NCBI RefSeq assembly: GCF_023330685.1
Contig: NZ_CP097128.1
Location: forward strand, 1,860,001 to 1,924,000
Length of the DNA: 64,000 nucleotides
Direction of reading: 5' to 3'
Origin: Conexibacter sp. DBS9H8
Lineage (GTDB): Bacteria > Actinomycetota > Thermoleophilia > Solirubrobacterales > Solirubrobacteraceae
Under the pieces are notes generated by a model that saw only the letters and a program-made list of their open reading frames with translations, had not been told where the DNA came from and did not search any database. Positions 16,564 to 25,119 of this stretch are shown in pieces (the stretch's first letter is position 1; each line of letters starts with the position of its first letter). A program made the position numbers and the translations under genes.

Positions 16564-18042
16564 TCAGCCGCCGGTGCTGCTGGAACCCGAGGTCGAACCG
16601 CTGGAGCCGCTCGAGGACGTTCCTGTGTACAGCTGGCCGAGGTAACTCCCCTGGGCCCGGAGGCGGCTCAGCGTCGCCTCGGTGGCCGTCCACTGGGCCT
16701 GCATCGTCAGCTCCTGCTGGGCGAAGTTGGCCTGCATCTGCGCGTACTGGGTCTGCAGGTTCGAGGCGAGGCCGGTGTTGCCGGTGATCCGCGCGGCGAT
16801 CGCCCCGCCCGGGCCGGCCTCCGCGTTGAGCATTCCCTGGAGGTTCTGTGACCACGCGGTGATCACCGCCTGGACGCCGCTCGGATTGGCGGCGATCGCG
16901 TTCTCCAGGGTCGTCGTGTCGAGGGTGAGGTCGCCGTTGACGCTCGCCTGGGTCGCCGATCCGGTGGAGGCGCCCGTCGTGATCCCGAGGTCGCTCATCG
17001 CCGCCATCCCGGTGGGCAGGCCCGCGCCCGGGGTGATCATCGCGTCGCGCATGCTCGCCATCAGGTTCTCCAGCTCGGGATCACCGAACAGCGACCCGCT
17101 GTTGGGGTTGTAGGTCCCCGGGTTGGCGGCGCTCGCCGGTTGTGTGTTGGTCGCGGACTGGAGCGCGTTCATCGCCGTGTTGTAGTCGTTGATGAACGCC
17201 TGGACCTGTCCGACGATCCCGGAGGTGTTCGGACCGGGCGCGTCCGCGGTGATCGTCACCGGGGTCGACCCGGTCACCCCGCTGAGGGTGAGGGTGACCC
17301 CGGGAATCGCCCCGGTGACCGTGTCCGAGGATGACGACGCTGCCGTCCCGTTGATCGTGTAGAGGGCATCCTGACCGGCGGTCGTCGTCCCGGTGCTGAG
17401 GTTCGCCGCATTCGTCTGATCGGTGGCCGAGACGGTGTACTGCGAGCCGGTGTTGCGGGATGAGAGGACGAGCTGGCCGGTCGAGGACACGGCGGCCCAC
17501 ACGGTCAGGCTGTTGGACCCGTTGATCTGCTGGGCGAGGGCGGCGGTCGTCGTCCCGGCCGCGACCGAGATCGTCTGGGCGGGGTCGACCCCGTCAGAGA
17601 TCGACAGCGTGTCGGTCCCCGACGTCGGTGGCGTGTAGGTGAAGCTCGTCTGGGCGGCCGCGGCGAGCTGGCTGACCGTCACCGTCGTCGACCCGACCGG
17701 GACGCCGACCCCGTTGCTCGTCTGCGCGCTGACGAGGCTCGAGTCCGACGACGTGAGGTTCTGCACGTTGAAGAACGTCGACGGCTCGGCGAGCAGCTGG
17801 GCGTCCAGGGACACTGCCTGGAGGCTGTTCTGCAGGGAGGACAGGGTGCTGTCCTGGGTCTGGAGGCCGGTGATCTCGGCCTTCATGTTTGTCAGCGGCT
17901 GCTCGAGGACGGCCATCTCGGCCTGGATGAGCGCACTCGAGTTGATGCCGGACGAGAGACCGCTGAACTGAAAGATCCCGTTGGTGTTGGTGAGCGTCGA
18001 GCCCGCGGTGAGGCCGCCGACGCTAATCGGGCTGGTGGACAT
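16564..18042 (-). CDS. fliD: Flagellar filament cap protein FliD
   Basis: The 492-residue protein has the FliD N-terminal signature (FSGLSSGINSSALIQAEMAVLEQPLTNMKAEI) and a C-terminal coiled coil (ARITGNTGLASNLQTQYAQMQANFAQQELTMQAQWTATEATLSRLRAQGSYLGQLY). The middle is Ser/Thr-rich and beta-type, with NNYNTAMN-like INDYNTAMNAL. It caps the filament and lets flagellin polymerise. The order flaG-fliD-fliS-fliT-like is standard. The extreme C-terminus is a short Ser/Gly tail. Its start overlaps flaG by 20 bases. Confidence 0.93.
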   Translation of the reverse strand: MSTSPISVGGLTAGSTLTNTNGIFQFSGLSSGINSSALIQAEMAVLEQPLTNMKAEITGLQTQDSTLSSLQNSLQAVSLDAQLLAEPSTFFNVQNLTSSDSSLVSAQTSNGVGVPVGSTTVTVSQLAAAAQTSFTYTPPTSGTDTLSISDGVDPAQTISVAAGTTTAALAQQINGSNSLTVWAAVSSTGQLVLSSRNTGSQYTVSATDQTNAANLSTGTTTAGQDALYTINGTAASSSSDTVTGAIPGVTLTLSGVTGSTPVTITADAPGPNTSGIVGQVQAFINDYNTAMNALQSATNTQPASAANPGTYNPNSGSLFGDPELENLMASMRDAMITPGAGLPTGMAAMSDLGITTGASTGSATQASVNGDLTLDTTTLENAIAANPSGVQAVITAWSQNLQGMLNAEAGPGGAIAARITGNTGLASNLQTQYAQMQANFAQQELTMQAQWTATEATLSRLRAQGSYLGQLYTGTSSSGSSGSTSGSSSTGG

Positions 18043-18415
18043 TGGCTGACATCCTTGTCGTGTCGAGTGGCTCGCCGTCCGCGAGGGCGAGCACCTGACT
18101 CGGTGTCAGCCCGGACAGCTCCGTGCCGTGGTGGTCGTGTAGGGTAAGGGCGAGCCGGCCTTCGCCGGCTCCTGAGGTGAAGCTGACGTGCAGACCCCGG
18201 CCGGCGAGGTCCGCGCTGGCGCTGAGCCCGCGCTCGATGGCGGCGAGCACCTCCGGCGGCGGGGCGGCGGGGAAGGTGTCGATGCTCACGGCGTCGTCAA
18301 CCTCCGCCGCGGGGCCCGTCGGGGGCGTGAGCGGGGCGCCGACGTGCCTTCGGACCGCCGCGGGGGCGCCCACAGGCGGGATCGGAGGCGGGCCGCTGAG
18401 AAATGGTGCGCTCAC
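18023..18415 (-). CDS. flaG: FlaG-like flagellar protein
   Basis: The 130-residue protein has a Pro-rich first half and a C-terminal domain (LHVSFTSGAGEGRLALTLHDHHGTELSGLTPSQVLAL) that fits FlaG (usual core pattern L.F......L.V.V.D..T.EVIR.IP). The match is weak, since FlaG usually keeps an IPPE motif; here it reads LTPSQ. Position directly before fliD and overlap with it (20 bases) are the main support. FlaG affects filament length in some species. Confidence 0.6.
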   Translation of the reverse strand: MSAPFLSGPPPIPPVGAPAAVRRHVGAPLTPPTGPAAEVDDAVSIDTFPAAPPPEVLAAIERGLSASADLAGRGLHVSFTSGAGEGRLALTLHDHHGTELSGLTPSQVLALADGEPLDTTRMSANVHQPD

Positions 18416-20595
18416 TCTCTTGACTTATCGTTTGCGGGGGGACGGAACTTGAGCGCCTCGGCGGCGAACACCCGGGCGGTGTCGTCCTGGCCGTTGCGGC
18501 GGGCGACCTCCGCGAGGCCGCGCAGCGCGGCGGCGTCGGGCTGCGAGTCGACGACGGTCATCCACTCGCGCGCGGCCGAGCGGAGATAGCCGTGGCGCAG
18601 ATACATCTGGGCGAGTCGCTCCCGGCGTTCGCGTTCCTCCAGGTCGGTCTCGCTGAAGCGCTCGAGCGCCTCGGCGAAGGCGGGAAAGTCACGGGCGATG
18701 AGCAGTGCCTCGAGCAGGAGCTCCAGTGCCGGGGGGTTGCCCGGACGCGCCGCTAGCACCGCCTCGAGCTGCGCCGCTGCGGCCTGAGCGGCCGCGGTGG
18801 CGCCGCCCTCCAGGAGGGCGGTCGCGATCATGAAGCGGATCATCGAATTGATCTCGTCGCCGAGGCTCGTCTCGAGCTCGTCGACTGCCGTCTCGGCGTC
18901 TGCGCCGGCGGCGAGCAGCGCGAGCGTGTAGGGCCGGTAGATCCCGAAGAACCCCCGGTGCGCGGCGGCGCAACGCCGTAGCCGGGTGAGCGCGGCGCCG
19001 GCGTCCCCGCGGCGCAGCTCCTCCTCGGCGAGGACGATCTCGGGGAGGAAGGTGCCACAGCCGACGACCGCCGTGTACCGGCTCGGGGCGTCGCCCATCT
19101 CGAGGCAGCGCTCGAGGTGGGCGACCGCCTCATCGCCGCGGCCGAGGTTGAGACAGGCGAGGCCCTGCTGATAGACGAGGTCGGTGAAGTCGGGGAAGCG
19201 GAGCAGGGCCTCCTCGGCCCGCACGAGGGCCTGCTCGGGACGGCCGCCCTGCCGAAGCGCGCCGACGAGCCGCCCGGCAAGTGCAGGGAGGTAGTGGCCG
19301 CCCGCTTCCGGCCCCGTTCCGGTGGCCACCTCCCAGGCTCGCTCGAACTCGGGGATCGCGGCGCCGAAGTTCTCCACGGCCATGTACTCAGAGCCGAGGT
19401 TGAAGTGGTCGAAGGGTCGGGGGGCCTGCCCGTCCGCGCGGGCGCGGAGGAGCAGCTCGATGTTGCGGCGGGACTTCTCCTTGGCCGCCCGGACCGATCC
19501 GAGGTATCCATAGTGGTCGATCCGGACGGTGGACTGGCGGATCCGCTCGGGAAGGTAGGTCGGGAGGGTGTGGGCGATCTGCTCGTGCAGGCGGCCGCTG
19601 AAGCGGTACTCGGGGCGGTTGCGGAACAGGCGCAGGGCGCTGTGGACGACCGCGACACCCGATTCGTCATGTCCGGTGAAGTTCGTCTCGTGCAGAAAGA
19701 ACGCCTCGCGCCAGGTCTGGCGGCGCAGTTCCGCGAGCGCGGGAGCGTCCCCGGCCACGAGCACCTCGTCCGCGTCGAGGTAGAGGATCCAGTCTCCGGT
19801 TGCGGCCGCGAAGGAGACGTTGCGCGCCTGCGCGAAGGACCCCGTCCACGGGTGCTCGAGGACGAGCGCTCCGTAGTGGTGGGCGATCTCCACCGTCCCG
19901 TCCACCGACCCGGTGTCCACGACGATGATCTCGTCAACTGCCGACGCCACCGCCGCGAGGCAACGTCCGAGCATCTCCTCCTCGTCCCGCACGATCATGC
20001 ACAGGCTGATCCGCAGTCCCGTCGCGGGACGGGCTGCGTCGGCGAGCGCGGTGGCGCGGCGCCCGAGTCCGACCAGTGCCGGATGCAGCGGCCGGCGCTG
20101 GCGGGCGCGGCCGCCGCCATGGCCGCGCAGTCGGGCTTTCACCCCGGAGATGTTCGTGTCGAGGTGGGGCAGCTCGGGATCGAGCCGGCGAGCGGCGAGG
20201 AACAGGGCCCGTGCGGCCTCGAGGCTCCACAGCTCATAGAAGATGACGCCCGCGTAGTTGAGCAGCACGGGCTCCGCGGGCTCGGGTTCGAGCGCGAGGA
20301 CCGCCACCTCCGCGAGGAGCACGAGAATGTCGACGAGCGCCGCGCCCTCACGGACGGCGGACAGGCGGAGGCCGGCCTCGAGGATGAGCTTGGCGGTCTG
20401 ATAGCGGCGTTGGGGGGTGAGGTCGGCGGCGTCGGAGACGGCGGCGAGGAGGTCCGCCCTCTCTCCGTGGGCGAGCGCGAACTCAGCGCGGGCGACGATC
20501 GCGCCGACTCGCTCGGCCTCGCCCGATCCGGCGGACTCACCTGGCTCGACGGGGGAGAGCGGTCCGGCGGGTCGCGGAGCGGAAATCTGGGTCAT
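18412..20595 (-). CDS. TPR-containing family 2 glycosyltransferase
   Basis: From the ATG at 20595 the protein has 727 residues; a GTG at 20655 is also possible. The centre is a GT2 domain: LRISLCMIVRDEEEMLGRCLAAVASAVDEIIVVDTGSVDGT, then GDWILYLDADEVL, where the DAD acidic motif binds the metal-nucleotide sugar. The flanks are helical repeats of TPR type (for example FTDLVYQQGLACLNLGRGDEAVAHLERCLEMG). Such GT2-TPR proteins are common beside flagellin or capsule genes. As the first gene of the flaG-fliD-fliS run it may glycosylate flagellin or the cap, but that is inference. It overlaps flaG by four bases. Confidence 0.8.
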   Translation of the reverse strand: MTQISAPRPAGPLSPVEPGESAGSGEAERVGAIVARAEFALAHGERADLLAAVSDAADLTPQRRYQTAKLILEAGLRLSAVREGAALVDILVLLAEVAVLALEPEPAEPVLLNYAGVIFYELWSLEAARALFLAARRLDPELPHLDTNISGVKARLRGHGGGRARQRRPLHPALVGLGRRATALADAARPATGLRISLCMIVRDEEEMLGRCLAAVASAVDEIIVVDTGSVDGTVEIAHHYGALVLEHPWTGSFAQARNVSFAAATGDWILYLDADEVLVAGDAPALAELRRQTWREAFFLHETNFTGHDESGVAVVHSALRLFRNRPEYRFSGRLHEQIAHTLPTYLPERIRQSTVRIDHYGYLGSVRAAKEKSRRNIELLLRARADGQAPRPFDHFNLGSEYMAVENFGAAIPEFERAWEVATGTGPEAGGHYLPALAGRLVGALRQGGRPEQALVRAEEALLRFPDFTDLVYQQGLACLNLGRGDEAVAHLERCLEMGDAPSRYTAVVGCGTFLPEIVLAEEELRRGDAGAALTRLRRCAAAHRGFFGIYRPYTLALLAAGADAETAVDELETSLGDEINSMIRFMIATALLEGGATAAAQAAAAQLEAVLAARPGNPPALELLLEALLIARDFPAFAEALERFSETDLEERERRERLAQMYLRHGYLRSAAREWMTVVDSQPDAAALRGLAEVARRNGQDDTARVFAAEALKFRPPANDKSRE

Positions 20596-20845
20596 GCGCA
20601 GCGCCATTGCCCCGGTCATCGGCCGCGACGGGCCGTTCCTGAGCGCGTCGCACACGATCGTCAGGCCGCCGTCAAAAGAGTCCAGATCTCAGTCCACCGG
20701 CTGCGGGGTCTGCCGATGGACAAATGGACGGTTCAGAGCTCCCGGCCTCGTACCGATACCCCACCCGCGGAGCTTGCTCCTTTTTTGTGTGTGAGGGTGT
20801 GATGTGTGTGGAGAAAAGATGTGATGTGTGCCTGAGGAGAGACAC
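20596..20845. promoter_or_regulatory. Divergent control region between the two halves of the flagellar island
   Basis: This 250-base spacer must carry promoters for the leftward glycosyltransferase-fliD run and the rightward sigma-factor run. It holds a short hairpin followed by six T residues (20769-20786) and two exact copies of GTGATGTGTG (20799-20808 and 20821-20830), 22 bases apart and so on the same helix face. I did not find a clear FliA-type promoter (TAAA, about 15 bases, GCCGATAA) nor a strong vegetative one. The local drop in GC content fits a regulatory region. Confidence 0.5.
20799..20830 (+). repeat. Direct repeat of GTGATGTGTG upstream of the sigma factor
   Basis: Two identical 10-base copies lie at 20799-20808 and 20821-20830, with a centre-to-centre distance of 22 bases, about two helical turns. 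They end 15 bases before the preferred start of the sigma-factor gene. They may be a regulator site, or just low-complexity GT-rich sequence. Confidence 0.5.
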
Positions 20846-21652
20846 GTGACGCGAGCGAAGACAGAACGGGCCTCCACCGAGTCGGTCCAGAAGCTCTGGG
20901 AGGAGTACCACGAGACCGCGGACAAGCGGATCCGGGACCGGCTCGTCCTGAGCCTGGCGCCGATGGTCAAGTACATCGTCTACCGCAAGGTCCGGGAGAT
21001 CCCCGCCCGCTGTGAGGTCGAGGACTTCATCTCCTGCGGGTTGGAGGCGCTGATGCGCTCGATCGACCGCTACGACCCGGAGCGGGGAGCCACCCTCGAA
21101 CAGTTCGCCTGGACGCGGATCCACGGGGCGGTGCTGGATGAGCTGCGTCGCAACGACTGGGCGCCCCGCTCGTTGCGGCGCGCCGAGCGCGACATCGCCG
21201 GGGCCCGGGAGAAGTTCGCCGCTCTCCACGGCCGCGCTCCGTCGCGCCGGGAGTTGAGCGGTGCCGTCGGCATCTCCGAGCCCGAGCTCGAGCGCCGCCT
21301 CGGGGACCTCAAGCGCTGTGAGGTGGGATCCCTCAACGTGCTCGTCACCGGTGAGGACGACACGACGATCGAGCGGATCGATACGCTGCGCAGCCTCGAC
21401 GAGGGCGTCGACCCTGAGCTGGCCGCCGCGCGTGAGCAGGCCAAGGAGCGGTTCCGCGAGGCCTTTGACCGGCTCCCGGACCGCGAGCGCCAGGTGGCCG
21501 TCCTGCTCTACGTCCACGACTTCACGCTCCGCGAGATCGGCGAGACCCTCGGGGTCACCGAGAGCCGGGTCTGCCAGATCCACGCGCAGCTGCGCCGCCG
21601 GCTGCGCGAGATGCTCGCCGAGCACGATCAGCTGTTCTCCGAGGTCGCCTGA
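20846..21652 (+). CDS. fliA: RNA polymerase sigma factor, FliA/WhiG family
   Basis: The preferred start is the GTG at 20846, placed five bases after a GAGGAGAG ribosome binding site; an in-frame GTG at 20828 lies upstream of that site. The 268-residue protein has sigma region 2 (DRLVLSLAPMVKYIVYRKV, VEDFISCGLEALMRSIDRYDPERGATLEQFAWTRIHGAVLDELRR), region 3 and region 4 (LPDRERQVAVLLYVHDFTLREIGETLGVTESRVCQIHAQL). The FAWTRIHGAVLDELR segment is typical of the FliA/WhiG/SigD branch. It should direct late flagellar gene expression. No flgM anti-sigma gene is seen nearby. Confidence 0.93.
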   Translation: MTRAKTERASTESVQKLWEEYHETADKRIRDRLVLSLAPMVKYIVYRKVREIPARCEVEDFISCGLEALMRSIDRYDPERGATLEQFAWTRIHGAVLDELRRNDWAPRSLRRAERDIAGAREKFAALHGRAPSRRELSGAVGISEPELERRLGDLKRCEVGSLNVLVTGEDDTTIERIDTLRSLDEGVDPELAAAREQAKERFREAFDRLPDRERQVAVLLYVHDFTLREIGETLGVTESRVCQIHAQLRRRLREMLAEHDQLFSEVA

Positions 21653-21707
21653 GAACCGTCGCAGCCGCGCTCAAGAAGGCGCCGACGCGGCCGACCATCG
21701 GGGAAGC

Positions 21708-22397
21708 ATGGATCTCGGGTTGAACATCGCGGCCGCCGGCATGGTGGCCGAGCAGGTCCAGGTCGACCAGCTCTCCAACGACCTGGCCAACCTGCAGACG
21801 CCGGGCTATAAGCCGGCCTCCACGGTGCAGATGAGCTTCGGAGCGCTGCTGCTCTCGAACACGAGCACCGGGTCTCCGGTCGGGGCGATCGACTCCGGGG
21901 TCGCGGCGGCGCGCGGGGCGACCGATCTGACCCAAGGCACCCTTCATCTGACGGGACGCCCGCTCGACTTCGCCATCGCCGGCTCCGGATTCTTCGCCGT
22001 GCGCACCCCGGCGGGCGTCCAGTACACGCGCAACGGCCAGTTCAGCACGAACGCGCAGGGGCTCCTCGTCGACCAGAGTGGCAATCAGGTCCTCGCTCAG
22101 AACGGGGCGCCGATCCGGGTCGGGGCGACCAACACCGTGCCCGCCACCGCGCTCGGGGTCTTCGCCGTGGCCAACCCCGTCCAACTCGGGAACAACAACT
22201 TCAGTGGTGTGGCGGCGGGAGCCGCGACAGGCACCGTCCACGGCGGTGAACTCGAGGCCTCCGCGGTCGATGAGACGGCGACCTACACCCAGATGCAAGC
22301 CGACGTCGACGCCTACACCGCCGCTCAGCAGTCGATCGCGACGATCGGCCAGACCCTCGCCACAAGCGCCTCCACCGTCGGGCTGGTGAACCCCTGA
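21708..22397 (+). CDS. flgF: Flagellar basal-body rod protein FlgF
   Basis: The ATG at 21708 gives 229 residues. The N-terminus is DLGLNIAAAGMVAEQVQVDQLSNDLANLQTPGYK, with LDFAIAGSGFFAVRTPAGVQYTRNGQF, as in the FlgF/FlgG group, and the C-terminus has GGELEASAVDETATYTQMQADVDAYTAAQQSIATIGQTL. It is the first of two such rod proteins; naming the first FlgF and the second FlgG follows the common order. Its stop codon overlaps the start of the next gene by one base. Confidence 0.85.
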   Translation: MDLGLNIAAAGMVAEQVQVDQLSNDLANLQTPGYKPASTVQMSFGALLLSNTSTGSPVGAIDSGVAAARGATDLTQGTLHLTGRPLDFAIAGSGFFAVRTPAGVQYTRNGQFSTNAQGLLVDQSGNQVLAQNGAPIRVGATNTVPATALGVFAVANPVQLGNNNFSGVAAGAATGTVHGGELEASAVDETATYTQMQADVDAYTAAQQSIATIGQTLATSASTVGLVNP

Positions 22398-23125
22398 TGC
22401 TGGAGGGGATGTTCTCCGCCGCTGCGGGCATGGAGGCCCAGCAGGCCCAGCTTGACGCCATCTCCAACGACGTCGCGAACGCGAGCACGCCCGGCTACCA
22501 GGCCGAGGAGGTCGGCTTCCGCGACCTTCTCTACGGCACCGGTAACGACGCGCCCTCCAACGCCCTCGTCGGTGCGGGCGCAGCGGCGAGCACGCTCGGC
22601 TGGGACCAGACCCAGGGGGCGGTCACCCAGACGGGCAACCCACTCGATGTCGCCCTGACCGGTCCCGGCTATCTCGAGGTCCGCCAGCCGGACGGGACGG
22701 TTGGACTCACCCGGAACGGCACGCTGATGCTCGATCCGGCCGGCCGCCTCACCACGAGCCTCGGCATGCCGATCCAGCCGCCGGTGACCGTTCCGGCCGG
22801 GACGCCGCCGCAGAACGTGCACATCGCCGCGGACGGGACCGTGTCGGTCGCCGGTCGCGGCTACGGTCAGATCGCCGTCGTCACCGTGCCCGCGCCGGAC
22901 AAGCTGCTGCCTCAGGGCAACAGCGTGTTCGCGCCAAGCGCCGCGAGCGGGGCGTTGCGCCGCGTCACGACACCCGGCCTCCAGCAGGGCGCGCTCACCC
23001 AGTCCAACGTCAACCTGTCGGCGGACATCACCGAGATGATGGGCACTGAGCAGGCCTACGGGATGGCCTCCAAGGCGATCGCCTTCGAGGCACAGATGGG
23101 TCAGATCGCGGCGACGATCAAATGA
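22397..23125 (+). CDS. flgG: Flagellar distal rod protein FlgG
   Basis: The 242-residue protein has MLEGMFSAAAGMEAQQAQLDAISNDVANASTPGYQ at the start, LDVALTGPGYLEVRQPDGTVGLTRNG in the middle and QSNVNLSADITEMMGTEQAYGMASKAIAFEAQMGQIAATI at the end, all typical of FlgG. It overlaps flgF by one base and flgN by four (23122-23125). FlgF and FlgG could be swapped in name; both belong to the distal rod. Confidence 0.86.
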   Translation: MLEGMFSAAAGMEAQQAQLDAISNDVANASTPGYQAEEVGFRDLLYGTGNDAPSNALVGAGAAASTLGWDQTQGAVTQTGNPLDVALTGPGYLEVRQPDGTVGLTRNGTLMLDPAGRLTTSLGMPIQPPVTVPAGTPPQNVHIAADGTVSVAGRGYGQIAVVTVPAPDKLLPQGNSVFAPSAASGALRRVTTPGLQQGALTQSNVNLSADITEMMGTEQAYGMASKAIAFEAQMGQIAATIK

Positions 23126-23721
23126 GCGCGACCGCTCCCCGGCTCCAGGTAGCGCGGATTCCGCTTGAGTCCCACACCGCCGATCCGGGCCTCGGGTCCG
23201 ACTCGAGGCTCGGTGAGGATCTGATCCTCCACCTTGACCGTCAGCTTGCCTCCGCCCGGCGTCTCGCCCAGATCGTCGACGCCCAGGCCGGGGCGATCCG
23301 TCGCCGCGCCGTGCGTGAGGTCGTCGCCGCCGCGGGCGAACTGTCCGTGGAAATGCACCGTCGCGAACTGCTCGAGCACGAACGACTCGGGTTGATGGAG
23401 CGCGCCAGCCGGCTGCTTGGGGTCCCGCCCCACGCCGTCGGCTTCTCGGCGATCGCCGCCCGGCTCGACGCCGGGGAGGCGGAGACGGCCGCTCGGCTCA
23501 CCGAGGAACTCACGGCTCTGCTGATGACGATCGCCCGGGAACACGAGCTCAACCGGCGCCTGATGGCCCAGGAGCTCGCCTTCCTCGACCACCTGCTCGG
23601 ACTGGCCGGCACGAGCGGAAGCTACGCGGCGCCCCCGCTGCCCGGCAGCCCGCCCGTCAGCTCCCCGCGGCTGCGACGCAACCCGACGGCGCGACGACGC
23701 GTCTTGGACGTGGAGGCCTAG
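23122..23721 (+). CDS. flgN: FlgN-like flagellar chaperone
   Basis: The 199-residue protein is rich in helices (LGEDLILHLDRQLASARRLAQIVDAQAGAIRRRAVREVVAAAGELSVEMHRRELLEHER, then LTEELTALLMTIAREHELNRRLMAQELAFLDHLLGL), as in the FlgN family of export chaperones for FlgK and FlgL. It lies immediately before flgK, with the stop codon adjacent to the flgK start, which is the standard FlgN position. The last 40 residues are Pro/Arg-rich and probably disordered. Confidence 0.82.
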   Translation: MSATAPRLQVARIPLESHTADPGLGSDSRLGEDLILHLDRQLASARRLAQIVDAQAGAIRRRAVREVVAAAGELSVEMHRRELLEHERLGLMERASRLLGVPPHAVGFSAIAARLDAGEAETAARLTEELTALLMTIAREHELNRRLMAQELAFLDHLLGLAGTSGSYAAPPLPGSPPVSSPRLRRNPTARRRVLDVEA

Positions 23722-25119
23722 ATGTACGTGTCGTCCTTCCTCTCGCTGCAGACCGCCCTGTCCGGTGTCGAGGCCGCCCAGGAGGAGCTCAACACGACCG
23801 GGAACAACATCGCCAACGCGAACACCGCCGGGTATGAGGATCAGACCGTCACCCTGACCCAGACGAGCCCGCTGACGATCGCCGGGGATCAGTCCGCCAA
23901 CGCCCTCCAGTTGGGGACCGGGGTGAACGCGAGCGGGGTCGCGAACGCCTCCAACCCGTACCTCGACACGGCCGCGCGCACCCAGAGTGCCGCCACCTCC
24001 TCCGCGAACACGATGCAGAGCTACACCTCTCAGCTGCAGTCACTGCTCGGGGAGAACAACAACAACAAGGGTGCGATCTCGAGCGAGCTGCAGACCTTCT
24101 GGGGTGACTGGAACAGTCTCTCCAACAATCCCCAGAACGCCGGTGCGGCTCAGTCGGTGATCGACGACGGCCAGACGCTCGCTCAGGGGATCAACCAGCT
24201 CGCCGGCAACATCAGCAACCTCCAGTCCCAGGCCCAGACCCAGTACTCGAACATCACCGCCGACGCGCCGGGCGGGCAGGTCTATGACGACGTCACCCAG
24301 CTCGCCTCCCTCAACCACCAGATCGCCCAGGCGACCCAGGGCGGGTACGGGGACAACCAGCTGCTCGATCAGCGCAACGCGGTGATCGACGACCTGTCGG
24401 GGCTCGCCTCCGTGCAGGTGACCAACAATCCCGACGGTACCGTCAACCTCAGCTTCGGGGGGATCACCAACCTCGTGCAGGGATCGACGGTCAACTGGCC
24501 GGCCTCCGGGACGACGACGCTCGGCAGCGGTGGCTTCTCCTTCCCCGGCACCGCCTCCAGCGTCGGGGGAACGCTTGGGGCCCTGCTCAGCTTCGCCGGC
24601 AGCGGTGGCACGCTCGACCAGGTGAGCGGCCAGCTTGACGGGGTCGCCACCCAGCTCGCCACCTCGGTCAACAGCCTCACGGCGACGAGTACGAGCGGGG
24701 TCACCGCGTTCTTCACCCTCACCACCGGCGGAGCCCCGGGCACCGCAGCGGCGAGCCTCGCCGTCAACCCGACCCTCGTCGCCAACCCGTCGGAGGTCCC
24801 GGTCACCGCGACCACCAACCCGGGCGCCAACGACATCGCCGTCGCCGTCTCCCAGCTCTCCGGCGGCGCGCCTGACCAGGCCTACGGGGCGCTCGTGGAG
24901 ACCGTCGGCGGTCTCGCCCAGGCAGCGTCGAACAACGCGACGAATGAGACCGCGCTCGCCACCCAGATCGACAATCAGCGTCAGTCCGTGGAGGGGGTCG
25001 ACATGAACCAGGAGATGGCCAACCTCGTTCAGGAGCAGCAGGCCTATGAGGCGTCCGCGAAGGTGATGAGCGCCTTCTCCACGATGATGAGCTCACTGAT
25101 GTCGGTGGTCGGTCAATGA
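23722..25119 (+). CDS. flgK: Flagellar hook-filament junction protein FlgK
   Basis: The 465-residue protein has the FlgK N-terminus (LSLQTALSGVEAAQEELNTTGNNIANANTAGYEDQTV) and C-terminus (QRQSVEGVDMNQEMANLVQEQQAYEASAKVMSAFSTMMSSLMSVVG). The middle carries QLASLNHQIAQATQGGYGDNQLLDQRNAVIDDLS, a FlgK hallmark. It overlaps flgL by four bases. Confidence 0.95.
   Translation: MYVSSFLSLQTALSGVEAAQEELNTTGNNIANANTAGYEDQTVTLTQTSPLTIAGDQSANALQLGTGVNASGVANASNPYLDTAARTQSAATSSANTMQSYTSQLQSLLGENNNNKGAISSELQTFWGDWNSLSNNPQNAGAAQSVIDDGQTLAQGINQLAGNISNLQSQAQTQYSNITADAPGGQVYDDVTQLASLNHQIAQATQGGYGDNQLLDQRNAVIDDLSGLASVQVTNNPDGTVNLSFGGITNLVQGSTVNWPASGTTTLGSGGFSFPGTASSVGGTLGALLSFAGSGGTLDQVSGQLDGVATQLATSVNSLTATSTSGVTAFFTLTTGGAPGTAAASLAVNPTLVANPSEVPVTATTNPGANDIAVAVSQLSGGAPDQAYGALVETVGGLAQAASNNATNETALATQIDNQRQSVEGVDMNQEMANLVQEQQAYEASAKVMSAFSTMMSSLMSVVGQ

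Noticed and set aside
16139..16855. Longer version of fliS starting at 16855
   Set aside because: The extra 114 residues overlap fliD in another frame and do not resemble FliS; the family start is at 16513.
19117..20802. Plus-strand reading frame of about 560 codons opposite the GT2-TPR gene
   Set aside because: Antisense shadow; composition is unlike real proteins of this window.
20596..20845. FliA-type (sigma-28) promoter for late flagellar genes
   Set aside because: No sequence close to TAAA-N15-GCCGATAA was found by eye on either strand; a scored matrix scan would be needed to settle it.
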